A stretch of 64,000 nt of DNA from Ardenticatenaceae bacterium (GTDB lineage: Bacteria > Chloroflexota > Anaerolineae > Promineifilales > Promineifilaceae), in NCBI GenBank assembly GCA_020634455.1, contig JACKBQ010000002.1:806001-870000 (forward strand), given 5' to 3'. Both the position numbers and the translations under genes were made by a program. The notes below the pieces were generated by a model. The model ran no database searches, was not told where the DNA came from, and saw only the letters and a program-made list of their open reading frames with translations. Position 1 is the first letter of the stretch. Every line of letters begins with the position of its first letter. Shown here piece after piece: positions 41,701 to 49,251 of this stretch.

Positions 41701-42579
41701 ATGCCAGTGGATAATCAACCTGTTGTACCTCGTAAAGATCAGATTTACCGGGAAACAAAATGGCTGGCTTTATTTATTCTCCCTTTTCTAGTTGTTGCTT
41801 TTTTGCTGCTATTTATTTGGCCCGACCGGACAGATAAAACGTTTGCCTGGACCATTCTGCCGTCCATGACGCCGATGATGTTGGCTTCGGCCTATATCGG
41901 TGGCGTTTATTTCTTTACCGGCGTCATTCTGGCTAAACAATGGCATCACATCAAAGTTGGCTTTTTGCCAGTCACTGCATTTGCCTCCATTCTGGGTGTA
42001 GCAACCATGCTGCATTGGGATCGTTTCAATCATAGTCATATCTCTTTTTTCGCCTGGACCGCCCTTTACTTCACCGCGCCGTTTTTGGTAGCCGTCATTT
42101 GGTTGCGGAATCGGGTTGCCGATCCGGGCATAAACGACCCTCAAGATGTAAACATCCCCGTTAGATGGCGAGGGGTGATGGGTGTCGTTGGGGTGATCAC
42201 CATTTTGATCAGCGGGCTACTGTTTCTGCGACCAGACTCGATGATCGCGGTTTGGCCGTGGCAGCTCAGCCCATTGACGGCACGTGTTGTGAGTGCCATG
42301 TTTGTGCTGCCGGGTCTGGTTGGGCTGGGGATTGCCGTGGATTCTCGCTGGAGTAGCTCCCGTTTGATCCTGCAAAGTCAGGCTTTTTCGATTGTTTTTA
42401 TCTTGATCGGTGCGGTGCGGGCCTGGGATGATTTCAATCAATCCAGTCCGGCGAGCTATTTGTTTATAGGTGGTTTAGCCATGCTGCTCATCGGAATCTT
42501 TGCCGTCTATTTATTTATGGAATCACTGCGGGGCAGTGGCGCAAGAACATTGGCAGACGCGGCAAACAAGGCTGACTGA
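41701..42579 (+). CDS. Integral membrane protein
   Basis: 292 residues with about eight hydrophobic segments (W-L-A-L-F-I-L-P-F-L-V-V-A-F-L-L-L-F, then others near 55, 85, 115, 150, 180, 205 and 245). No transport motif recognised. It starts on the base after the epimerase stop, so both are co-expressed and may act on the same lipid or sugar pathway. That last point is inference. Confidence 0.75.
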   Translation: MPVDNQPVVPRKDQIYRETKWLALFILPFLVVAFLLLFIWPDRTDKTFAWTILPSMTPMMLASAYIGGVYFFTGVILAKQWHHIKVGFLPVTAFASILGVATMLHWDRFNHSHISFFAWTALYFTAPFLVAVIWLRNRVADPGINDPQDVNIPVRWRGVMGVVGVITILISGLLFLRPDSMIAVWPWQLSPLTARVVSAMFVLPGLVGLGIAVDSRWSSSRLILQSQAFSIVFILIGAVRAWDDFNQSSPASYLFIGGLAMLLIGIFAVYLFMESLRGSGARTLADAANKAD

Positions 42580-42646
42580 GCGCCCTGGTGGGCGTGATCA
42601 ACGGGAATGGTGTGGCGAGACGCCATGCACAGCAAGGAAAAGGAAG

Positions 42647-42991
42647 ATGATGGCAAAGTATCTGATTTCATTCCCCAGTGCAGCAATGAAGGTGCCCGAC
42701 AGCGAGTTTGAGGCGGTGGGTCAAGACGCTCGTGCCGTGATACGCGAAGCGAAGGCCGCAGGTGTCTATGTTTTCGGCGGGGGTATAGATGAAACCATGC
42801 CGCCCGTTCTGGTTTCGGCCGATGGCACAGTGGCTGAGGGCGGCTACCCGTGGGCACCACCGCTCAATGGCGGCTTTACGGTGCTTGAGCTGCCTACACG
42901 TCAGGCGGCCATTGCCTGGGCCGCCCGTCTCGCCAAAGCGTGCCGCTGTGAGCAGGAGCTTCGCGTCTTCGGGCTTGATCCAGAGTCATGA
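42647..42991 (+). CDS. YciI/DGPF-like protein
   Basis: 114 residues from one of two adjacent ATG codons (42647/42650) with a purine-rich AAGGAAAAGGAAG upstream. Contains M-A-K-Y-L-I-S-F-P-S, A-G-V-Y-V-F-G-G-G-I, and N-G-G-F-T-V-L-E-L-P-T-R-Q-A-A-I-A-W, the alpha-beta layout of YCII-related (DGPF) proteins. Function not known in general. Confidence 0.78.
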   Translation: MMAKYLISFPSAAMKVPDSEFEAVGQDARAVIREAKAAGVYVFGGGIDETMPPVLVSADGTVAEGGYPWAPPLNGGFTVLELPTRQAAIAWAARLAKACRCEQELRVFGLDPES

Positions 42992-43052
42992 GGTTGGGGT
43001 GTTGCGGTACGATCCATTGGCTAAAAACTGAGTTTGCGATTGTGTCAGGGGA

Positions 43053-43088
43053 GGTAAACGGCCGTTATTCATCAGGGAGGGTGATGGG
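43053..43088 (+). repeat. Dispersed element, copy C
   Basis: GGTAAACGGCCGT, then TATTCATCAGG, in the gap before the insertion sequence. Here the frame reads V-N-G-R-Y-S-S-G and stays open. Confidence 0.55.
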
Positions 43089-43168
43089 GCAACCCCACCC
43101 AAACCATGCCAAACCAACTTTGAATTTGACCATATTTTTTGTAAACTGTCTCTGCGCGTTTTTGAATA

Positions 43169-44039
43169 GACTTCTTGCATAAGTCACTTTACTCCAAGTG
43201 ACAGATTGTAAATCGAAGCAATCAAGTTGAATCGCAAACCAAACCGTTTGCGGCGATTGCGATATCGCTCTTTCAAAATACGAAATATCTTGAGCTTGCC
43301 TATCACATGCTCACCATAGATTCTGGCTTTCGCCAATGCCCGATTCGCTGCTTTCTCCTCTTTAGTGAGAGGATGATGCTTAGATTTCTTTTTGGGCGTT
43401 TGGCTATTCTTGTGAAGCTTAGCGATGCCTTGATATCCTGAATCAGCTAAGCAAGTGATAGTTTGTACCATCCCTTGGCCATTCTCTTTGAACAGATTGA
43501 AATCATGTTTCTTGCCTTCACTAAAGGCTGTGGTCACAATTTCCAGGGTTGTTAAGTTGACGATGACCTGCGCTTTTTGCGTATGGCACTTTTTCTTGCC
43601 ACTAAAGTGCCTCTTTTGTTTTTTTGGGTCGTTCTATCGGTTGTTCGGTGGCATCAACAATGACAACTTCGATGAGCGTATCGCTAGTTTGCAACTTTTT
43701 CTTGCCAGGCAATGTGAATTGCCCTGACTCGACAAGCCTGTTTTCAATTTGCTGGATTGTCCGGCAAACGGCTGACTCGCTAATCCCATAGGCCTGGCTG
43801 ATATGAAACTGGGTACGATACTCTCGCCAGTACATCAGGGTCAACAAGAGTTGGTCTGCCCGTGACAATTTAGGTGGTCTACCAAAGGTGGGCATTGTTT
43901 TTTCTAGAATAGCCACCATTTGTTTAAAGATTGGGTGTGGCACACCCGTTAAACGTTTAAATTTCGCATCGGATAAGTTTTGAATCTCAGCATATTTCAT
44001 CCAGCAATTATGCCTAATTTTCTACTTATGCAAGAGGTC
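43169..44039 (-). mobile_element. IS5-family insertion sequence, about 871 bp
   Basis: The ends are near-perfect inverted repeats, GAC(T/C)TCTTGCATAAGT (43169-43184 and the complement at 44024-44039), flanked by TA on both sides (43167-43168, 44040-44041), which fits a TA target duplication. It contains one transposase split over two frames. No ACGGCCGT lies inside. Confidence 0.87.
43184..44000 (-). CDS. IS5-family DDE transposase in two overlapping frames
   Basis: The first frame (44000 to 43602, 132 residues) holds the HTH_Tnp_4-like N-terminus (F-K-Q-M-V-A-I-L-E, G-I-S-E-S-A-V-C-R-T-I) and the first catalytic Asp in V-I-V-D-A-T-E-Q-P. The second frame (to 43184) holds Asp in C-L-A-D-S-G-Y-Q-G and Glu in Y-G-E-H-V-I-G-K-L-K, so all three DDE residues exist. 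The frames join at a run of seven A (CCCAAAAAAACAAAAG on the minus strand). A +1 (or -2) shift there yields P-K-K-Q-K-R-H-F-S-G-K-K-K, the normal family sequence. It could be programmed slippage, as known in this family, or a fresh 1-nt mutation. Confidence 0.85.
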
Positions 44040-44141
44040 TAATATTCCGATAAGCAATGCAATCGGCGGGGCGAGATGCCGTGCCCTAGAAAGTGAAATT
44101 TTTCTGGGGACAAAACCATACTAATGTAGGGAAAGTATTAT

Positions 44142-44852
44142 ATGGCTGGCAAATACATCATTACTGGGCGTGTACACCCTGAACGGGCCGATATTTCATT
44201 TGGTCGTATAGAAATGGAGCTGGCTAACAGTCAATCAGCTATTGCCAGCTGCGTTTCATCGCAAATCACGGTAACACTCGATATGCCGAATCTCGATGGC
44301 TGGATTGCGGCAATGATCATGGCTGAAGATATTGCAACTATCATTGTAGGGGCATTAGGATTTTCTCTTGGTTCCGGTTACTGGGTTGAGTTGATTCAAG
44401 TCACAGAGGAAAATGGAACGCCCCACGTTTTTGGCGTGCGTCCGAAAGATCCCACAACCGGTACAACTCTAAAAGTTGAGCCTCAGATTGAGGTGTTTAA
44501 TAGAGCTTTTAGGCTGTCTGGTCACAATCTCTTCTTCCGGCTAGCCATTCGTGATTACCTCCGGGCGATTACTGATGTAAAGGACTGCGTTACTTACTGC
44601 TATCGAGCTATCGAAAGCATAAAGTCGGCATTCGTGTTCAAGACAGGTAACGACAGTTGGGACGAAATGCACAGAGTTCTTGGTACAGAACGTACGTCTA
44701 TAACATCAGTCGTGAAGGATTATGCTGATCCAGTGCGTCATGGAAACTGGATCGAAGCACGGCCTACAGATAATCTCATTCGTTTTCAGATGCTCGAATT
44801 AACAAGAGATATTTTGATAAAGTATTTGAATCATGAGCAGCCAACCACCTAA
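44142..44852 (+). CDS. Hypothetical protein, 236 residues
   Basis: No recognised domain. The N-terminal half is beta-rich (Y-I-I-T-G-R-V-H-P-E-R-A-D-I-S-F). The C-terminal half is helical and contains C-V-T-Y-C-Y-R-A-I-E-S-I-K and a Y-A-D-P-V-R-H-G motif. It follows the IS, is AT-richer than its neighbours and lacks the genome palindrome, which fits recent arrival by transfer. Confidence 0.65.
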   Translation: MAGKYIITGRVHPERADISFGRIEMELANSQSAIASCVSSQITVTLDMPNLDGWIAAMIMAEDIATIIVGALGFSLGSGYWVELIQVTEENGTPHVFGVRPKDPTTGTTLKVEPQIEVFNRAFRLSGHNLFFRLAIRDYLRAITDVKDCVTYCYRAIESIKSAFVFKTGNDSWDEMHRVLGTERTSITSVVKDYADPVRHGNWIEARPTDNLIRFQMLELTRDILIKYLNHEQPTT

Positions 44853-45005
44853 CAGGTGCTCTTGTGACTATATTTCCCTATTGCATCGGCCTTCGCAACG
44901 GTCGTACTGCTCATGAATCTCACATGCGTGAACTACAGGACTACACACCCTACAGTATTAGGTTTAGGATTCGGTCCAATTTTTAGGTCTAGAACTGGTG
45001 CAATT

Positions 45006-45239
45006 ATGCAACAAGCGAAATTTAGTCTTACTCCTGACCTAATTAATTTCTTAAGCAACTATGAATTCTATGGATTCAAAGACAAGAGTGCGATGGTTCG
45101 CGCAGCCCTTCTACGCTTTCAAGAAGAAATAGAGCTGGAAAGTCTCACGCAATCGGCCGATCTCTACGCTGAACTTTATGCGGAGGATTCTGATTTATTT
45201 GAACTAACCGAAGCAGGGAGCGATGAGTGGCCTGAATGA
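45006..45239 (+). CDS. Ribbon-helix-helix-like antitoxin, apparently orphan
   Basis: 77 residues from the ATG at 45006. The sequence A-K-F-S-L-T-P-D-L-I-N-F-L followed by F-K-D-K-S-A-M-V-R-A-A-L-L-R-F has the strand-helix-helix look of CopG/RHH antitoxins, with an acidic tail (D-S-D-L-F-E-L). No toxin gene follows. An ATG overlapping its end opens a frame that stops after about 33 codons, inside the next, opposite gene. A toxin may have been lost. Confidence 0.55.
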   Translation: MQQAKFSLTPDLINFLSNYEFYGFKDKSAMVRAALLRFQEEIELESLTQSADLYAELYAEDSDLFELTEAGSDEWPE

Positions 45240-45254
45240 CAACGTGAAAACGCA

Positions 45255-46403
45255 TCATACTCTTTTTCCCCACAAACCAAACCCCGCCTTGCGCCGGGCT
45301 TCGCGGCGGGTATGCTGCTCATGAATCTCGTGGACGTGGGCTACCTTTTCGGCAATGCCTGCTTCCAGCCAGATACGGCCGTTTTCCCCCGTCGCCACAC
45401 TGCCAGCCCCATACGCCCCCGTCGCCGTGTCGTCGTCCCAGGGCGGGTTGGCGATGAGTTCGCCCCCCTCAATCCAATCCATGTAGTAGCTCGGCGTGCT
45501 GATGAAATCGATCTCATCCACCGCCTTTTCTTGCTGCACCAGGTCGGGGCGCAGGTGCAAAATCATCGCCGTTTCCAGCTCGCCCGCGTGCCCCATGCCG
45601 CCCCGCTTGGAGATGCGCGTCGCCTGCACCACCGGCCCGGCGATGTGGCCAGAGGTGTGCAGCCAGGCCGTGGCGCAAAAGATGCGGCGGTGGCGCTCCC
45701 CGGCATATTTCACCACGTTGACCAAAAAGGAGCAGTTGCCGCCGTGCCCGCTCATCAAGTAAAAGCGGTCGAAGCCGCGACCCACCAGCCCGTCCACCAC
45801 CGCCAGCCAGAAATCCTCAAAGGCGCGCCCCTGCACGTTGAGCGTCCCGGCAAACGCCTGCCGGTGGGTGCTCACCCCGTAGGGAAAAGTGGGTAACGTG
45901 ACGGCGAGGTCGGGAACGGCCGTTTCCACCCCCATACCAATCGCCTCAATAATCAAATTATCGGTAGACAGCGGCAAATGGTAACCGTGCTGCTCCGTGT
46001 GCCCGATGGGCATGACCACCACCTTGCCCACCTCGCTGGCCGCTGGCAGCAGCGGCGCAGGCGTAAACTGCGTCGGGTGCGGCAGCACAATCGCCTGGTC
46101 GTGCAGCCCCAGGTTCATGTCTTGTGGAACCAGGGCAAAGACGCGGCTAAAGCCATCTTCACGCAGGCTGTTGAGCAAATTTTGCAGAACGGCCGTTAAC
46201 AATCCCTCGTCCACCGCCAAGCCACTGCCGCGCCAGCCAAACGGAATTGCAGGCAGCAACCCCACCCGCTCCGGCTGCCCCAGGCTGTCGGCCAATTTTG
46301 CCAAATCGTACCCCGTCCCCAGCGGAATGATGAGCGGGGTGGTTCGGGGGAGAACGGCCGTTTCCGGCCAGGTTAGTTCGTCATATGCAAAAAATTGTGT
46401 CAT
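45255..46403 (-). CDS. Creatininase-family hydrolase with an extra N-terminal domain
   Basis: 382 residues from the ATG at 46403. The C-terminal part (about 130-375) is a full creatininase-like domain with metal ligands in G-H-T-E-Q-H-G-Y-H-L-P-L-S-T-D, S-G-H-G-G-N and H-A-G-E-L-E-T-A. The first 125 residues also contain a P-L-G-T-G-Y-D-L-A segment that recalls the start of the same fold, so it may be a degenerate half-repeat. The family includes creatinine amidohydrolase and peptidase-like MftE. It lies divergent to a radical SAM gene. Confidence 0.85.
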   Translation of the reverse strand: MTQFFAYDELTWPETAVLPRTTPLIIPLGTGYDLAKLADSLGQPERVGLLPAIPFGWRGSGLAVDEGLLTAVLQNLLNSLREDGFSRVFALVPQDMNLGLHDQAIVLPHPTQFTPAPLLPAASEVGKVVVMPIGHTEQHGYHLPLSTDNLIIEAIGMGVETAVPDLAVTLPTFPYGVSTHRQAFAGTLNVQGRAFEDFWLAVVDGLVGRGFDRFYLMSGHGGNCSFLVNVVKYAGERHRRIFCATAWLHTSGHIAGPVVQATRISKRGGMGHAGELETAMILHLRPDLVQQEKAVDEIDFISTPSYYMDWIEGGELIANPPWDDDTATGAYGAGSVATGENGRIWLEAGIAEKVAHVHEIHEQHTRREARRKAGFGLWGKRV

Positions 46404-46622
46404 GAGTAAAGTCACCAATCAATGATGTCATCCGTCACTATCTACGTTTTTTCCTTCTTGCTAAGGTCGCCTGATGACAAACAACACCATCGCACGTCAT
46501 TATTCAGGTTTGTCGTTACACAAGGGAGCCAAGCCTTGGCCACCATTTTACAGCATTTATTTGACAAATCGCATTCCAAACAATCGCAATTTCTAATCCA
46601 CAACCAAAGGTGAACAAAACCC

Positions 46623-48395
46623 ATGATCGAAAACACAAACCCATCCCTGCCCACCATTCATGCCGACATGCTCTTCCTGCACGCTCCGGCCGTTTTTGAC
46701 TTTCGTGACCGCACCGACATCTACTTTCCCTACCTCAGCACCTCTGGCGACGTGCCCATCACCCCGCTGTACGAATATTTTCCGCTTGGCTTCAAATCGC
46801 TCAAGCGGTACCTTACCGAGCGTGGGCACACCATTGAACTGCTCAACCTCTCATCGCTGCTGCTGAAGTACTCTAAAATTGATGTGAGGTCACTGTTTCG
46901 AGCACTTGATATTCGCCTGCTGGGGATTGATCTGCACTGGATGGTGCATGTGCAGGGCAGTTTGGCCATTGCGGAACTGTTCAAGCAGGTGCAGCCACAC
47001 ACGCCCGTTATTTTTGGCGGCATCTCATCCACCTACTACGCTCACGAACTGATTCAATATCCTTTTGTGGATATGGTGATGCGCGGCTACGACACGCACC
47101 AGCCGATGAACCAACTGCTGGCCGCCCTGGACGACGAGCGGCAACTGGCCAAAGTGCCCAATTTGCTCTGGAAAAACCGGGCAGGGGAGGTTGTAGACAA
47201 TGGCCTGCTGCACGTCGCCACGGCGCTGCCCTGTGGCATAGATTGGTCAACGATTCCCATACCGCCAAAAGACGGCCGTTCCTTTCCCATTCAAGAAGTT
47301 ATTGCCACCCAAAACGCAGGCTGCCCCTACAACTGCGGCTGGTGCGGCGGCTCCCGCGATGCCTACCTGCGCATCAACCAGCTAGAAAGTAGCAGCAAAT
47401 CCACCATCCACAAACCCCTGTCGGAAACCGATTACGAATTCCAGCAAATCGGCCGTATTCCCGACAAGAAAAATCTGCACTTTTACACCGTCAACTCCTA
47501 CAGCGAAACCCACAGTCGCTTCGATTATTTTTTGGATCTTGTCGGCGAAGCCAACTTCAAATCGGTAAGCTACGAACAGTTCAAACTCACCCCCGATGAC
47601 GTGTTGCGCAAAATGGCCGCCACCAACCCTCGCACCTCCATCACCCTCTCCCCAGAAAGCCACGATGTGCGCGTAGCCAAACTGGCCGGACGCGGCGCAT
47701 ACACTCCCGCCGAAATGGAGGCGTGGATTGCCAAAGCGCTGGATATTGGTATTTACCAAATAGACATCTGGTACTTCGTGGGAATGCCAGACCAAGATGA
47801 GGCGTCGGTCAGGGACACCCTGGCCTATTGCGACCGTTTGCTCAAAAAGTTTGAAGGCCAGCGCGTGTACCCCTACATCTGCCCCATGATTCCCTTTTTG
47901 GACCCCGGCTCTACCTTTTTTGAGCAGCCCGCAGCGCACGGCTATCGTCTGTTCCATCGCTCGTTGGAAGAGCATCGGCGGGGCATGCAGCGGGCGTCCA
48001 TCATCAACCGCGTCAATTATGAAACCAACTGGCTCAGCCGCGCCGATTTAGTGCATGTTGGCCTGTGGGCCGTGCAGCGCCTGACCGAATTAAAAATCAA
48101 GTACGGCATCTACCCCAGGGGCATGGGCAGCCGCGTTTGCCAGCGCATTGAAGATGCCCTGACTTTTATTGATGTGGTCCATGAGATTGATTGCCTGCCA
48201 GACCCACAGGTGCGCCGCCGCGAGTTGGCAAGCATTGGGGATGAAATTTTGCAGCGCAACCAGCAGCTATTTCGCCCTGAAGTTGCCAATCAGGCCTTCC
48301 CCCTGCGGCGGGAAATTGGGGGCCGCTGGTTTGATGAACTGGTGTGGGATGAGGAGACTCTGGAACAGTTCAACCGCGAAGCCGTTCCTTCTTAA
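46623..48395 (+). CDS. B12-binding-domain radical SAM protein
   Basis: 590 residues. The N-terminal 180 residues form a B12-binding-like Rossmann region (L-F-L-H-A-P-A-V, V-I-F-G-G-I-S-S-T-Y-Y-A). The radical SAM cluster motif is G-C-P-Y-N-C-G-W-C (C-x3-C-x2-C) near 240, followed by TIM-barrel motifs (I-T-L-S-P-E-S, D-I-W-Y-F-V-G-M-P-D). The C-terminal helical part is about 150 residues. It probably uses SAM, a 4Fe-4S cluster and perhaps cobalamin for a methylation or rearrangement. The substrate is unknown. A purine-rich AGGTGA lies before the ATG. Confidence 0.88.
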   Translation: MIENTNPSLPTIHADMLFLHAPAVFDFRDRTDIYFPYLSTSGDVPITPLYEYFPLGFKSLKRYLTERGHTIELLNLSSLLLKYSKIDVRSLFRALDIRLLGIDLHWMVHVQGSLAIAELFKQVQPHTPVIFGGISSTYYAHELIQYPFVDMVMRGYDTHQPMNQLLAALDDERQLAKVPNLLWKNRAGEVVDNGLLHVATALPCGIDWSTIPIPPKDGRSFPIQEVIATQNAGCPYNCGWCGGSRDAYLRINQLESSSKSTIHKPLSETDYEFQQIGRIPDKKNLHFYTVNSYSETHSRFDYFLDLVGEANFKSVSYEQFKLTPDDVLRKMAATNPRTSITLSPESHDVRVAKLAGRGAYTPAEMEAWIAKALDIGIYQIDIWYFVGMPDQDEASVRDTLAYCDRLLKKFEGQRVYPYICPMIPFLDPGSTFFEQPAAHGYRLFHRSLEEHRRGMQRASIINRVNYETNWLSRADLVHVGLWAVQRLTELKIKYGIYPRGMGSRVCQRIEDALTFIDVVHEIDCLPDPQVRRRELASIGDEILQRNQQLFRPEVANQAFPLRREIGGRWFDELVWDEETLEQFNREAVPS

Positions 48396-49150
48396 AAGAA
48401 CCCTTCAATCGCCGCCGCGACCTCCTGCGGAAAGGTCATCATGGGCGCGTGGCCTGCGCCGGGCAGCGTGTGCAATTGCCCTTGCGCCAACTGCGACGCC
48501 AGCCATTCTGACGAGGCCAGCGGCACAATCCGGTCAGCGTCACCGTGCAGCAGCAAGGTAGGCGGCGTGATTTTGGGCAGCAACGGCTGTAAATCCAGCC
48601 CCAACGTTAATTTGTACAAATCCACCGCCGCCTTCTGGTCAGATCGCAGCAAGATTTTTCTGGCCCAGGCGTGCATGGCCGGGTCGTTGGTCTCTGGCAG
48701 GGAGGCGCGGATAAATTGGTCAACGGCCGTTTCGTAAGCCGCCTGCAAGCCCAGCAAAAACGGCGGCGGCTCGTCAGTTGGCGGCTGAAAGTACAGCCCG
48801 CCAGACAGTACCAGCCCGGTAAAACGATGAGGCTGTTGAGCAACGGCCGTAATCGCCGTCGCCGCCCCGGAAGATTCAGCCGCCAGCACACATTGCTCAA
48901 TGCCCAACTGGTCTAAAACCGCCAGCAAATCGTCGGCCATCTGGGCAAACGACACGCCCTCGGTCCCCGCCAGCGTTGCCCCCGTGCCGCGATGATCGAT
49001 CCCCACCGTGCGCCATTCCTGGCTGAGAATGCCAAACACGTCGGCCCAAACCTCCCAACTGCCCGTCCAGCCGCCAATCCCCACCAGCGTCCGCGGCCCC
49101 TGCCCAAAGGAAACCACAAAAAATTGAGCGTCATCCACCTCAACAAACAT
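48392..49150 (-). CDS. Alpha/beta hydrolase
   Basis: 252 residues from the ATG at 49150 (GGAGG 4 nt upstream). Oxyanion region G-I-G-G-W-T-G-S, nucleophile elbow A-A-E-S-S-G-A-A-T (variant of G-x-S-x-G), Asp in L-L-H-G-D-A-D-R-I-V, and His in P-G-A-G-H-A-P-M. The end overlaps the tail of the radical SAM gene by 4 bp. Substrate unknown. Confidence 0.87.
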   Translation of the reverse strand: MFVEVDDAQFFVVSFGQGPRTLVGIGGWTGSWEVWADVFGILSQEWRTVGIDHRGTGATLAGTEGVSFAQMADDLLAVLDQLGIEQCVLAAESSGAATAITAVAQQPHRFTGLVLSGGLYFQPPTDEPPPFLLGLQAAYETAVDQFIRASLPETNDPAMHAWARKILLRSDQKAAVDLYKLTLGLDLQPLLPKITPPTLLLHGDADRIVPLASSEWLASQLAQGQLHTLPGAGHAPMMTFPQEVAAAIEGFF

Positions 49151-49210
49151 GAGACCTCCAAAATCCCGCCCCAACTAATGAATACCAACCACATACGGAG
49201 ATGAGAGATT

Positions 49211-49248
49211 GGAGACTGGAGATTGATAATCTCTAATCTCCAGTCTCC
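49211..49248 (-). terminator. Hairpin after the MttB-family gene
   Basis: Perfect 14-bp arms (49211-49224, 49235-49248) with a 10-nt loop, directly downstream of the stop at 49252 on the minus strand. Confidence 0.75.
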
Positions 49249-49251
49249 CTT

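Noticed and set aside
46422..46613. Precursor peptide for the radical SAM protein
   Set aside because: The 63-codon frame has no ribosome site and no leader/core pattern.
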